DNA from: Paludibacteraceae bacterium
GTDB taxonomy: Bacteria; Bacteroidota; Bacteroidia; Bacteroidales; Paludibacteraceae
NCBI GenBank assembly: GCA_017551675.1
Contig: JAFZLC010000001.1
Location: forward strand, 112,175 to 176,174
Reading direction: 5' to 3'
DNA length: 64,000 nt
Below are positions 33,021-43,400 of this stretch, in pieces (position 1 is the stretch's first letter; each line of letters opens with the position of its first letter). A program made the translations under genes and the position numbers. Below the pieces are notes generated by a model. The model searched no databases, was not told where the DNA came from, and saw only the letters and a list, made by a program, of their open reading frames with translations.

Positions 33021-34376
33021 ATGAAAACGAAAGTGGTTTTATTCGGCGCGATGATGTTTACTTCAGTTGCATCATTTGCCGTAACGGGCGCTCAGAATGG
33101 TTCCAAATATGGAACAGGGCAGGATAGTGTGGAATGCGTTCAAAACTTGAGTTTAACTTCCCAATATGCAAAACAGGGTGATTATAAGAGTGCGGCAGAG
33201 TTTTGGGAGAAGTGTTATGCAAATTGTCCTCAATCCTCAAAGAACATATACATATATGGTGCGAAGATTCTTGCTGATCAGTTGAAAAACGAGAAGAATC
33301 CTGCTAAACAAGGAGAGATATTTGATAAGTTGATGGGGTTGTATGACAACCGTGCTAAGTACTTTGGTAATGATTCAAAAATGAATGCTAACCAAATCTT
33401 AGGAGAAAAGGCGTTGGATTATGTTCGATATGCTCCTGCATCACGCGACCCTCAAAAGAAAGTGGCTTATCAGTGGATGAATGAGGTAATTGAAAAAGAG
33501 GGTGTGAAATGTAAGGCATCATTGTTCCAAAGTTATTTCTCTTTGTCAGATTCTTATTTTAAGGCTAACAAGGAAGGATTCCGTCAGACTTACATCAATG
33601 ATTATTTGAAGATTTCTCCGTTCCTTTCTGAGAGAATTAATTCGGGCGACCCTAAGGATTCTGCATCATACGGTCCTGTAAAGGCAATGGTAGACGCAGC
33701 CTTTGCAAGATCAGGAGCTGCAGATTGTAAGACGTTGGATGGTGTGTATGCATCTCAAATAGAGGGAAAGAAGAGTGACAAAGACTTCTTGAACATGGTT
33801 TTGAAGTTGTATTCAATCGCAGATTGTGAGGAGTCTTCAGTTTACTTTAAAGCATCTGCATACAAGCATGCAATTGAACCATCAGCAGGTTCTGCTATGG
33901 GTCTTGCTCAGCAAGCTTATCTTAAGAAAGACAGATCAACTGCTTTGAACTATTTCAAGCAAGCAGTAGATTTGGAAACTGACAAGGCAGCTAAATCCAA
34001 ATTGCAGATTAAGATAGCTACTATTTACAAGGAAATGGGTAACTATACAGCTGCACGTGAAGCTGCAAGAACATCATTGACATACCAAGCTAATTCTACA
34101 GCATATATCATCATTGGTATGCTATATGCAGAGTATAACTCATCAATTTCAGATGACTATACAATAAAACAAACAGCTTTCTGGGCTGCTGTGGATAAAT
34201 TGGAACGTGCAAAGGCAGTTGACCCTTCTTGTACAGCTGCAGTTAATAAGTTGATTGCTTCTTACAAGGATGTATTCCCAGCAAAATCTGAGTTGTTTAT
34301 GAGAGGTATCAAGGATGGTGATTCTTATACAGTTCCTGGTTGGATTGGTGAAAAAACAACGGTAAGAGGTAAATAA
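33021..34376 (+). CDS. Secreted tetratricopeptide-repeat protein
   Basis: This is a 451-residue exported protein (signal peptide with MMFTSVASFA). Helical repeats of TPR type cover most of it: QGDYKSAAEFWEKCYANCPQ near the N-terminus and DRSTALNYFKQAVDLETDKA and KIATIYKEMGNYTAAREAAR in the second half. It probably scaffolds proteins in the periplasm. It is part of the coaX-lptC-ppiD cluster, so an envelope role is likely. It starts 22 bases after the outer-membrane gene. Confidence 0.85.
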   Translation: MKTKVVLFGAMMFTSVASFAVTGAQNGSKYGTGQDSVECVQNLSLTSQYAKQGDYKSAAEFWEKCYANCPQSSKNIYIYGAKILADQLKNEKNPAKQGEIFDKLMGLYDNRAKYFGNDSKMNANQILGEKALDYVRYAPASRDPQKKVAYQWMNEVIEKEGVKCKASLFQSYFSLSDSYFKANKEGFRQTYINDYLKISPFLSERINSGDPKDSASYGPVKAMVDAAFARSGAADCKTLDGVYASQIEGKKSDKDFLNMVLKLYSIADCEESSVYFKASAYKHAIEPSAGSAMGLAQQAYLKKDRSTALNYFKQAVDLETDKAAKSKLQIKIATIYKEMGNYTAAREAARTSLTYQANSTAYIIIGMLYAEYNSSISDDYTIKQTAFWAAVDKLERAKAVDPSCTAAVNKLIASYKDVFPAKSELFMRGIKDGDSYTVPGWIGEKTTVRGK

Positions 34377-34402
34377 GTATCGTGATATCTTGTAAAATAA
34401 TA

Positions 34403-34945
34403 ATGAAACGTATGGCAGTTGCTTCGGCAATTGCTATATGTTTCTTTTTTTCTTGCTCTGAGGGAAATGAGGTGGTAGACATCTCATCCGACCCATCTAT
34501 GACGGCCAGACTCACTGCCACAGATGTAACCACGTTGGTTTCAGACTCTGGAATCACAAGGTACCGAGTGGACGCAAAAGTGTGGAAGGTCTTTGATCGG
34601 GTGGAGGATCCTTATTGGGACTTCCCTGAAGGAATCCATTTTGATAGGTTCGATCCAGATATGAATGTGGATGCGGAAATAGAGAGTAAGAAGGCTGTAT
34701 ATTATACAACACGTAAATTTTGGGATTTGAAAGATAGTGTTCATGCCATGAACTTAAAGGGAGAACATTTCGAATGTGACCAGCTTTTCTGGGATGAGAA
34801 AGCAGAACGCGTCTATACGAACGGGAAGGTTAAAATTACGCAACAGGACAAAATAATCTATGGAAAAGGCTTCGAATCCAATCAGACTTTTACCAAGTAT
34901 GTGATAAAGAAGCCGGAGGGTATTTTCCCTATTGAGGATAAATAA
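34403..34945 (+). CDS. lptC: LPS export protein LptC
   Basis: This is a 180-residue protein. The ATG at 34403 gives a lipoprotein-type signal (MKRMAVASAIAICFFFSC); the frame extends upstream to a GTG at 34382 that is less likely. The mature part has the LptC/OstA-like strand pattern (TARLTATDVTTLVSDSGITR, ESKKAVYYTTRKFWDLKDSV, ERVYTNGKVKITQQDKIIYG, and KGFESNQTFTKYVIKKPEG). LptC passes lipopolysaccharide from the inner-membrane LptBFG pump to the periplasmic bridge. A lipid anchor in place of a transmembrane helix is the usual form in Bacteroidota. Confidence 0.88.
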   Translation: MKRMAVASAIAICFFFSCSEGNEVVDISSDPSMTARLTATDVTTLVSDSGITRYRVDAKVWKVFDRVEDPYWDFPEGIHFDRFDPDMNVDAEIESKKAVYYTTRKFWDLKDSVHAMNLKGEHFECDQLFWDEKAERVYTNGKVKITQQDKIIYGKGFESNQTFTKYVIKKPEGIFPIEDK

Positions 34946-35057
34946 AGAGGAGTTTTGAATTTTTGTTAAATTTTTATTTCCAAATATTCAATAAATTTTG
35001 TAATTTCGTGCGCTAATTTTAAGGATTTGATATAAAAAACTATTAATATTCATATAA

Positions 35058-37127
35058 ATGGCTACATTAGAGAAAATTAGAAGTCACTCGGGAATTTTGA
35101 TTGGTGCGATTGCACTTGCCCTTTTGTGCTTCGTTGTTGGTGATGCTTTGAATAATTCATCTAATCTTTTCAATGGATCTAGAACACAAGTTGGAAAAGT
35201 TGAAGGAGAGTCAATGTCTATCGATGAGTTTCAAAAGCAGGTGACTGTGATGTCAAATGTATATAAAGCCTCTGGGCGTCAGGTCCGTGAAGAGGATGCG
35301 CGTGAAGCTGCATGGAATACATTTGTTCAATCATCAATATTGAAAAAGATTTCAGAAGAAACCGGAATTAGCGTTTCTAAAGCGGAGTTGTCTAGAGCTC
35401 TTTTCTCAAAGGATAATTATCATCCTATGCTTAGACAAAATCCTCTTCTCTATGATAATAACAATCAATTCAGACCTGAACGTGCAATCGCTTTTGTAAA
35501 TCAACTTGATTCACTTCCTGAAGATACTAAGTCTCTTTGGTTGTTCTGGGAGAATGCACTAAAAGAGCAGATTATGCTTGATAAGGTACAGTATCTTGCT
35601 ATTAACGCAATGTCTGCACCAAAAGCTATGGTTGATTTCCTTGATGAAATGAATGGCAAATCAGTTAAGGTTGTTTGTGCTGCAAAAGAGTACAGAGCAC
35701 TTCCAGATTCTCTGTTTATTCCATCTGAGGTTGACAAAAAACGCAAATATGATGAGCGCAAAGAGTTATATAAGACAGATGAGGTTCGCTTTATGAAAAC
35801 TATCGTCTATAATATTACTCCTACTCAGGATGATTACGATCAAACAGCTGAGAAGGTGAAATTCGCTGAGTCAGAGTTAAAGAATGTTACAGAGGAAGAG
35901 TTGACATATTTCATCTCTCAAGAGTCAGATGCTGATAAACCATTTATCCCTTACTATCAGTCAGAAAACGATATTGATCCTGCAATAAAGGAGTTCGCTT
36001 TTTCTGCTAAAAAGGATTCTGTAATGCCTACTTTCTTGGATGGTGATTCTTACAAAACTGCTAAAGTGTTGTCTGATATCGTGTCTCGTCCAGATTCCGC
36101 TAAGATAAGCGTTATCGTGATTGGTTCTAAATCTATAGATGAGACTCGTGCGAGAGTTGATAGCTTGATGAAAGTTTTGAAAGATGGCGCTGATTTCTCT
36201 GCTGTTGCAGTAAAACACTCTATGCATCCTTCTGTTCGTCAGAATATGGGTGATATGGGATGGATTAAAGAGGGTCAATTCGGATTGGATACATTTGATC
36301 ACATGGTATTCAAGATGAAAGTGAACGAAATTTCTAATATAGAAACTCCTAATGGTACCTTTATTGTAAAAGTAACAGACTTAACAAAACCTGTTAAGAA
36401 AGTTCGTGTTGCTTCAATCACTAATAAAGTTGTTCCAAGCATGACGACATACCACTCAATCTACGAAAAAGCTAATCTCTTTATTGCTAAGAATAGAAAT
36501 TCTAATAGTTTCGAAGATGCTGCAAAAGAGGCTAATTTGTTGGTTCGTGATATGGGTCCTATGACAGAAAACCAAAATAGTGTATACTATTTAGAGGATT
36601 CTCGTCAGATAGTTAAATGGGCTTTTGAAGCAGAAAAGGGTGATGTTACTCCAAAACCTTTCGATTGCAAAAACTTATATTTGATTGGTTATTTGAGCGA
36701 TGTGATTGAGAAGGGATATTACCCATTCTCTAATCAAAATGTTCAACAAAATTTGGAATACCTCGTTCGCAATGATATGAAGGCTGAAGAGTTGATGCAA
36801 ACAATGAAAGATGTAGCAGATATCTCGTCTGTAGGTGTTCTTGATACTTTCACAGTTTCATTTACTGATGTGGCAATTCCTCATTATGGTAATGAACCTG
36901 CAGTGGTAGCTGCAGCTTACAAGGCTTCTGCTAATGACTTTGTCTCTCCAATTAAGGGAGAAAACGGAGTGTTTGCTTTGAAAGTCCTTGAAGTACAAGA
37001 AAATGCTCAGACTCCATCTTCTGCAGTAAAATTGACGAACTCAATCTTCTCTTATGTTAGAGATAGAATGTTCAAGTCATTGGTTGATAACGCTGATAAA
37101 TCAGATAATCGCTCAAGATTCTATTAA
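35058..37127 (+). CDS. PpiD/SurA-like peptidyl-prolyl isomerase
   Basis: This is a 689-residue inner-membrane-anchored periplasmic foldase. One transmembrane helix lies near residues 11-30 (ILIGAIALALLCFVVGDAL), followed by a SurA-N-like chaperone region. A parvulin domain (about 350-455) has ISVIVIGSKSIDETRARVDS, GADFSAVAVKHSMHPSVRQN, GDMGWIKEGQFGLDTFDHMV and FIVKVTDLTK. A C-terminal chaperone part follows. It helps outer-membrane and secreted proteins to fold, which fits its place after lptC and the barrel protein. It ends at a strong terminator. Confidence 0.92.
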   Translation: MATLEKIRSHSGILIGAIALALLCFVVGDALNNSSNLFNGSRTQVGKVEGESMSIDEFQKQVTVMSNVYKASGRQVREEDAREAAWNTFVQSSILKKISEETGISVSKAELSRALFSKDNYHPMLRQNPLLYDNNNQFRPERAIAFVNQLDSLPEDTKSLWLFWENALKEQIMLDKVQYLAINAMSAPKAMVDFLDEMNGKSVKVVCAAKEYRALPDSLFIPSEVDKKRKYDERKELYKTDEVRFMKTIVYNITPTQDDYDQTAEKVKFAESELKNVTEEELTYFISQESDADKPFIPYYQSENDIDPAIKEFAFSAKKDSVMPTFLDGDSYKTAKVLSDIVSRPDSAKISVIVIGSKSIDETRARVDSLMKVLKDGADFSAVAVKHSMHPSVRQNMGDMGWIKEGQFGLDTFDHMVFKMKVNEISNIETPNGTFIVKVTDLTKPVKKVRVASITNKVVPSMTTYHSIYEKANLFIAKNRNSNSFEDAAKEANLLVRDMGPMTENQNSVYYLEDSRQIVKWAFEAEKGDVTPKPFDCKNLYLIGYLSDVIEKGYYPFSNQNVQQNLEYLVRNDMKAEELMQTMKDVADISSVGVLDTFTVSFTDVAIPHYGNEPAVVAAAYKASANDFVSPIKGENGVFALKVLEVQENAQTPSSAVKLTNSIFSYVRDRMFKSLVDNADKSDNRSRFY

Positions 37128-37146
37128 TCCTTGAGATATTGGAAAT

Positions 37147-37183
37147 AGGCACAGGCGAGTTTTTGCTCTCTGTGCCTTTTTTT
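37147..37183 (+). terminator. Terminator of the ppiD-like gene, containing the rlmN -33 box
   Basis: AGGCACAG pairs with CTGTGCCT (inner GAG/CTC pairs as well) and is followed by T7. The TTTTTG loop contains the TTTG (37162-37165) used as the -33 box of the next gene. Confidence 0.85.
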
Positions 37184-37192
37184 ATATATTTG
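37162..37192 (+). promoter_or_regulatory. rlmN promoter
   Basis: TTTG (37162-37165) and TATATTTG (37185-37192) are separated by 19 bases, an exact match to the Bacteroidota consensus. The -7 box ends five bases before the rlmN ATG (37197), so the transcript should begin at or next to the start codon and be leaderless. Confidence 0.75.
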
Positions 37193-37196
37193 CGAT

Positions 37197-38219
37197 ATGG
37201 AAGCTTTTTTAGGTAAGACATTAGATGAGTTGAAGCAGGTTGTGACCTCTCTTGGGTTGCCATCATTTGTGGCAAAACAGATAGCCAGTTGGATTTATCA
37301 GAAGAGAGTGCGCTCAATCGACCAGATGTCTAATATCTCCTTGTCTAATCGCCAAAAACTATCTTCTATATACGAGATTGGCTGCTATTCTCCTATAGAT
37401 GTTCAGACCTCTACAGATGGTACTAAGAAGTATCTGTTCAAGGTCAAATCGTTTTATGTGGAGTCTGTTTTTATTCCAGAAAAAGACCGCGCTACGTTAT
37501 GCGTTTCCACACAGGTTGGTTGTAAGATGAATTGTTGTTTCTGTGCAACAGGAAAACAAGGATTTTCTTCTCAATTAGATGCAACGGATATCTTAAACCA
37601 AATTATCTCTTTGCCTGAATTTGAGCAATTGACAAACGTTGTCTTTATGGGTATGGGAGAACCATTTGATAATACAGACAATGTTTTGAAAACATTGGAA
37701 ATCCTAACGTCGGATTATGGATTGGCATGGAGCCCTAAACGAATTACCGTTTCCACTGTTGGCTTGATACCTGGCATGAAACGCTTTTTAAAAGAGTCTA
37801 AATGCCATCTTGCAGTGAGTCTTCATAACCCAATTTCAGAGGAGAGAAAGGCTTTAATGCCAGCAGAAAAAGCATTTCCAATAGCTGAGGTGATTGAAGA
37901 GATAAAAAAATATGATTTCTCAGGACAACGTCGCGTATCTTTTGAATATACTATGTTCAAAAACGTGAATGATCAGGTACGTCATCAGAAAGCTTTGAGT
38001 CAGCTGCTGAATGGATTGGAATGCCGTGTCAACTTGATCAGGTTTCATGTGGTTCCTGGAATAGATTTGGAAGGAACTCCAATGACTCAGATGGAGAAGT
38101 TCCGTGACGACTTAAACAAACGTGGAATAATTGCTACAATCCGCAAATCACGTGGTGAGGATATCTTGGCGGCATGTGGTCTCTTATCAACCAAAAAATT
38201 AGAGTGCAATAACAAATAA
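37197..38219 (+). CDS. rlmN: 23S rRNA A2503 / tRNA A37 C2-methyltransferase
   Basis: This 340-residue radical-SAM enzyme methylates adenine 2503 of 23S rRNA and A37 of some tRNAs. The iron-sulfur cluster motif CKMNCCFCATGKQGF (C-x3-C-x2-C), the MGMGEPFDN SAM-binding motif, AVSLHNP and the C-terminal GEDILAACGLL with the conserved methyl-carrying Cys are all present. The N-terminal accessory domain (KTLDELKQVVTSLGLPSF) is intact. It is the first gene of a unit with the DUF4837 lipoprotein and pdxA. Confidence 0.96.
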   Translation: MEAFLGKTLDELKQVVTSLGLPSFVAKQIASWIYQKRVRSIDQMSNISLSNRQKLSSIYEIGCYSPIDVQTSTDGTKKYLFKVKSFYVESVFIPEKDRATLCVSTQVGCKMNCCFCATGKQGFSSQLDATDILNQIISLPEFEQLTNVVFMGMGEPFDNTDNVLKTLEILTSDYGLAWSPKRITVSTVGLIPGMKRFLKESKCHLAVSLHNPISEERKALMPAEKAFPIAEVIEEIKKYDFSGQRRVSFEYTMFKNVNDQVRHQKALSQLLNGLECRVNLIRFHVVPGIDLEGTPMTQMEKFRDDLNKRGIIATIRKSRGEDILAACGLLSTKKLECNNK

Positions 38220-38233
38220 TAAAAGATATGTGT

Positions 38234-39223
38234 ATGAAAAAGAATATTCTTATACTGACTTTGTTGATCTTAGGTTTCAGTTCTTGTCGGAAATACAATT
38301 CTCAGGACGTACTGCCAACTGCTACTGGTGCTTTGTTCGATCTGACAATATTTGGTGATCCTAAGGTGTGGAATGATACGGTTGGGAAAAAAATGATGGA
38401 GATATTTGATGATGATACTCCTGGTTTGCCACAGTCTGAACCTTTGTTCTCTGTTACATTCTTCCCCGAAAGTAACTTGGACAAAACCATGAGTTTGTCT
38501 CGTAATATTATATGTTTTAGAGTGGATCCTAACACTTATACCAAGGGCTCAATCTCTTTTCAAAGAAACAAATGGGCTAAGATACAGGCATTGGTGCGCA
38601 TGACTGCTCCTGATCAGGAAACATTGGTAAAAGAGTTGGAAGCAAACAAACAGACGATTATCGATTTCTTTGTTGATATTGAGCATGAACGTTCAGTACA
38701 ATACTATAAACGTTATTCAAATGAGATGTCTGCACGTCTGATCTATGATAGTGTGGGTGTTAGATTGGTTATCCCTGATTTTCTAAATAAAACGAAGGGG
38801 GCTAAGAATTTTGCATGGCTCTCTAATGCAAATGAGGTTGCTAGACAAGACATTGTTGTCTATCGTGTTCCTTATAGATCAGATGCAGACTTTGGTTTGG
38901 ATAGACTACTTGCAGTGAGAGATTCTGTTATGAAAAGAAATATTCCCGGACCTTCAGAAGGTTCGTATATGTCTACCGAGATGGAAAACTATCCTCCTGT
39001 TGCTCGTGCGATGATTGTTGATAGTGTATATTGTGTTGAGGTTCGCGGACTTTGGCGCGTGGAAGGAGATTTCATGGGTGGACCATTCGTGAGCAGATCA
39101 TACTATGATCAGGCACACAATGATATTGTGACGGTGGAGGCATTTGTTTATTCACCACGCGAAAAGAAAAGAAATAAAATGAGATTGACGGAAGCCATAA
39201 CAACATGCGTGAAGTTTGAGTAA
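38234..39223 (+). CDS. DUF4837 family lipoprotein
   Basis: This is a 329-residue lipoprotein (signal MKKNILILTLLILGFSSC, lipobox Cys at residue 18). The pattern LPTATGALFDLTIFGDPKVW, LPQSEPLFSVTFFPESNLDK, SRNIICFRVD, and the later DIEHERSVQYYKRY and RVPYRSDADF matches DUF4837, a family largely confined to Bacteroidota. Function is unknown. It lies 15 bases after rlmN and 33 before pdxA. Confidence 0.85.
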   Translation: MKKNILILTLLILGFSSCRKYNSQDVLPTATGALFDLTIFGDPKVWNDTVGKKMMEIFDDDTPGLPQSEPLFSVTFFPESNLDKTMSLSRNIICFRVDPNTYTKGSISFQRNKWAKIQALVRMTAPDQETLVKELEANKQTIIDFFVDIEHERSVQYYKRYSNEMSARLIYDSVGVRLVIPDFLNKTKGAKNFAWLSNANEVARQDIVVYRVPYRSDADFGLDRLLAVRDSVMKRNIPGPSEGSYMSTEMENYPPVARAMIVDSVYCVEVRGLWRVEGDFMGGPFVSRSYYDQAHNDIVTVEAFVYSPREKKRNKMRLTEAITTCVKFE

Positions 39224-39255
39224 TTTTTATTAATTTTGGTGAAAATAAAATTTGT

Positions 39256-40329
39256 ATGGAAGAAATAAATAAAATAAGAGTTGGTATCACACAAGGTGAT
39301 ATAAATGGAATTGGCTATGAGGTGATTATCAAGACTCTTGCCGATTCTAGAGTGAATGAGTTCTGTGTGCCAATTGTATATGGATCGTCAAAAGCTGCAG
39401 CATATCATAGAAAAGCATTGAACATAGAGAATTTCAATCTAAATGTGATCAACACTCCTTCTGAGGCAAATACAAAGCGTTCCAATATCATCAATTGTGG
39501 GGATGAAAACATAAAAGTGGAATTGGCAAAGTCGACGGAAGAGGCAGGAATGGCTGCTTTCTTGGCTTTGGAACGTGCTACTGCGGATTTGCGTGATGGT
39601 TTGATCGATGTGTTAGTGACAGCTCCAATTAATAAGAAAAACATCCAATCTGATAAATTCCATTTCCCTGGTCATACAGAATATTTGCAAGATAAGTTTG
39701 CAACAAATGGAGAAAAGGGACTTACAATGTTGGTGAGCGACGTACTTCGCGTTGCTGTTGTTACAGGTCATGTGCCTGTTCGCCAAATCTCATCATACAT
39801 CAATGTGGATTCAATCGTCTCTAAATTGAAGGATTTGAACACCTCATTGAAACAGGATTTCGCTATTCAACGTCCTCGTATTGCTGTACTTGGTTTGAAC
39901 CCTCATGCAGGAAATAATGGTGTGTTGGGCGACGAGGAGGAGGAGATTATTATTCCTGCCATGAAAAAGGCTACGGAACTTGGTATTACATGCTTCGGAC
40001 CTTATCCTGCTGATGGATTCTTTGGAGCTGGTAGCTTCAAAAATTTTGATGCAGTCTTGGCAATGTATCATGATCAGGGACAGACTCCTTTCAAATGCAT
40101 TGCTATGGAGAGTGGTGTTAATTACACAGCTAATCTTCCTATTATCCGTACATCACCTGCTCATGGCACTGCTTACGACAAGGTGGGTATTGGTAATGCT
40201 TCGGAAGAATCATTCAGAAATGCACTTTACTTGGCTTGCGATATCTTCAATTGCAGAAAACAATATGTGGAGTTATCGAAAAACAAATTGAAGAAACAAG
40301 AGGTCGAAATTAGTGGTCAGGTTGAATAA
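39256..40329 (+). CDS. pdxA: 4-hydroxythreonine-4-phosphate dehydrogenase
   Basis: This 357-residue enzyme is part of DXP-dependent vitamin B6 (PLP) synthesis. It oxidises and decarboxylates 4-hydroxythreonine phosphate before condensation by PdxJ. Features are GITQGDINGIGYEV, PINKKNI, the metal ligand in FPGHTEYL, LNPHAGNNGVLGDEE (second His), FFGAGSFKNFDAVLAMYHDQ (third metal His) and RTSPAHGTAYD. Length is slightly above the family average. It is the last gene before two terminators. Confidence 0.96.
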   Translation: MEEINKIRVGITQGDINGIGYEVIIKTLADSRVNEFCVPIVYGSSKAAAYHRKALNIENFNLNVINTPSEANTKRSNIINCGDENIKVELAKSTEEAGMAAFLALERATADLRDGLIDVLVTAPINKKNIQSDKFHFPGHTEYLQDKFATNGEKGLTMLVSDVLRVAVVTGHVPVRQISSYINVDSIVSKLKDLNTSLKQDFAIQRPRIAVLGLNPHAGNNGVLGDEEEEIIIPAMKKATELGITCFGPYPADGFFGAGSFKNFDAVLAMYHDQGQTPFKCIAMESGVNYTANLPIIRTSPAHGTAYDKVGIGNASEESFRNALYLACDIFNCRKQYVELSKNKLKKQEVEISGQVE

Positions 40330-40344
40330 ACAAATAGAACCCCA

Positions 40345-40383
40345 TAAAAAAATCAGAGTGGAATTTCCACTCTGATTTTTTTT
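40345..40383. terminator. Bidirectional terminator between pdxA and the CotH gene
   Basis: AAAAATCAGAGTGGAA and TTCCACTCTGATTTTT form a 16-bp stem with a very short loop, with A runs on one side and T runs on the other. It works on both strands between convergent genes. Confidence 0.9.
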
Positions 40384-40390
40384 GTTTATG

Positions 40391-40426
40391 TCAGAACCAA
40401 TCCTATGGTTGGTTCTGAACTTTTTT
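40391..40426 (+). terminator. Second terminator after pdxA
   Basis: TCAGAACCAA and TTGGTTCTGA form a 10-bp perfect stem with an 8-nt loop, followed by ACTTTTTT. It acts only on the plus strand, giving a double stop before the oppositely oriented gene. Confidence 0.75.
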
Positions 40427-40429
40427 ACC

Positions 40430-43400
40430 TTATTTTTTCAGAATTCTTACTGTCGTCTCACCATTAGGTGTGGAAAGTTTCAGTAAGTAAATTCCTTCTG
40501 GTAGCGCATTGACATCGATACCTTCGTTACTGCTAACAGATACTTTCTTCAACATAACACCTGTGATGGAGGTGATGGTAGCTGAGATTTCCTTATCCCA
40601 AGGGAAGGAAACAAACAATTTGTCGCTGGTAGGATTAGGATATACCTTGATAGTGGCATCTCCTACAGAAATGATTGGATTATCCAATATGACAGCGTAA
40701 ATGTTTTGCTTCTCAGGAGTTGGTATTCCAGTTACTTTCCATTCAGGTGCATAGTATTCGCCCATTCTGATGTAAGACTCATTCTCGTTGATGTGAGTAT
40801 ATCTAACTGAGTCGATAATGACGAATGTGCTATCAGAGCCATTAACGGTCACATAAGAGAGGTAAAGCGTGTTCTCTTTGGATGCAGGCAATTTGAAGTT
40901 GGTGTGTAATGGACCTTGTTCAGGATCCTTGTCAGCCCAGAAGAGTTTGTATCCGTTTGCAGGGATGATGGCAGCACTAGAATTTGGAATTTTGAATTTT
41001 CCTAACGTGTCTTTGTTGATAGACAAATACAAACCGCTTAGATCGTATTCAGAATCACCAGCATTGTATATTTCAAACCAGTCGTCTTGCTCTCTGAACT
41101 CGTCTACAAAAACGGAGTTAGATGTACAGATTTCGTTGATATATAAATGTCTTGAAGATGGATTGTAGTTTTTGTCTTCAACATATACAGCTTTGAACTT
41201 TTCTCCTTTAAATGTTCCTGTGCATACAATATTCTCTGAGGTGTATGCTGAATCACCAATGGAGATCTCCCAATGATCGAAACGATATCCTTTAGGCTCA
41301 ATAGCTTTGATTCGATAATTGGTATTGGTGAAGAAGTAACTATTGAAGTCGGAAATCTTAATAGGCTCTTCGTTGATACTGAATTTAGCTGATGCTAAAT
41401 CTGAGTAGATACGAATAGGAAGTGTGTCACGATCGAAATACTTAGCGATTCTTCTGAAAAGAGTCTTAGGCCTCTTCTCAGCAAATGTCTTCATGCTGTT
41501 GATATCACTTTCGAAGTTTGCTTCAATCTTTCCTACACTAGATATCTTTTTGATGTAGCGATCAACGTCGGGTTTGATATTGTTCACCAAACTATCCAAG
41601 ATATGTTTTGCTCTATCTGGATTGAATGTAGTGGCTAAGTGTACACAATTCTTTGCGAGGAATTTCTCTTTTACTAATTCATTTTCAATGTATGCAGAGA
41701 ACAAAGGATGACCAGTGGCAGTTACCATAGCATTATTGCTATAGTTGGCTCCGTATAGTGAATATCCGAAATCAGTGTCGTATAGAATCCATCTCCACTT
41801 ACCATCTGTTTTTTGTGCATCAGTTCCTTTTTTCTTCCAACATTTGATGTTTCCACCAGGCCAGTCAGTATTGTTGTAATAGATTTCAGCCATAAAGTAG
41901 TTGAGGAACTCATTGATATCAATACGTCTGTCTATTTGGTCGTATGTCCACTGATTGTTAATACTGTCTAGTTTCACTTGTCTGTTAATACTGTCTTGTC
42001 TCGCTTCTGATTTTAGTTTTTCCAAGTATTCTTGATCATATTCCTTAGTATTATCTGGATTCTCAGCTTTGTTAATACTGTCTAATTTCGCTTGTCTGTT
42101 AACTCTGTCTTTTTCCGCTGCAGATTTTAAATTTTCTATGTGTTCAGCCAATATCAACAATTCGTTGTATTTGCTATCTGGTTCATTGGCATGTTTACCT
42201 TCATTAATATAGAACTCATCCTCATCCAATCCGTAGTTAGACCAGATGAAGTCTTTGTTTGTTCTTTCTCGAATATTTAACATACCATAGAAACTTCCGT
42301 TAATGAAGACCATGGAAGGTTGATAGGCCTGATGGTCGATGTCTAATTGACCGATAAGTAAGGTCTGCATAAAACCATCGCGAAGGTAAGAACGTCCGTA
42401 ATCGTTACCAGAGTTACGCAACACGACACTTTTCCATTGAAGGTTAGGCTTCTCTGAGAAAATGCTATAGTTGAGTTCCTTCGCACCATATACTTTTCCG
42501 GCATTTACCTTGATGGATTTAATGTATTTCGTACGTGAGCAGGCACCGAAGTTTCCGATTTTCACCTCTTGATTCAAGCGCTCTGTTTTTCCTTGGTCGA
42601 ATAATTCAAAATTGCAAGGTCTGTCCCAGTCGTTCCAGTAGTTGGCATATCTGTCCGGTCCGTTACATCCAGGACGAACCAGTTCTTTACCGTTAATACC
42701 AGCAACAAGTAGCCCTAATGTGTCACCATATAAAAGGAGTGAGTCTGATACGATTGATACGATAGGTAGTTTGTTTACCGTCTCATTGATGAAATAGGTT
42801 CCGGTTGTAACATCACTACTCATCTCTCCCTCTTTTACGGCAATAGCACGTAGAGGTGTGTTTTGTGAAATGGAGATGCTTCCTGTGTAGAGATTGCTTT
42901 TTGTTGTTGGTTCGTCTCCATTGGTAGTGTAATAAATCTTTGCAGATTTATCTGCAGCGGAGATTTCCACATTTTGATTTCCTTGGTAAAAACCAGGTGT
43001 CAAATTAAATTGAGGAGCCGCCGTTTTCCCTGTAGCCACACTGTTGCTTGCGTTAGTTGCATTGGGGGTTGCTTTTAAGAAATATCCATATTTATCCCCA
43101 CCATCGACGATACGTCCGTATGAGATGTTTCGATAGGTGGTGTCGTAAGCCATCTTGTCGATGATGGAACCTTTCTCGTCAGATAAGTAAAGACAACCCT
43201 TTTTTGCAGGAAGCTTGAAATTGGCGTGTAGGGGAGCGTTCTCTTCGTTACTGTCAAAGTAGACCACGGCATATTCGCCCGGCTTTAAAATGACATTTTT
43301 GTTCATTTGCCATTTCGTTGGCATAGGAAGACTATCGGAAAAGAAGTAGAGGGATATGTCCACATCTTCCGCACCATTGTTATACAACTCTGCCCATCCA

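Noticed and set aside
41950..42130. Possible CRISPR-like direct repeats in the CotH gene
   Set aside because: The two units lie in frame within a coding region, are not identical and are only two; they are protein repeats.
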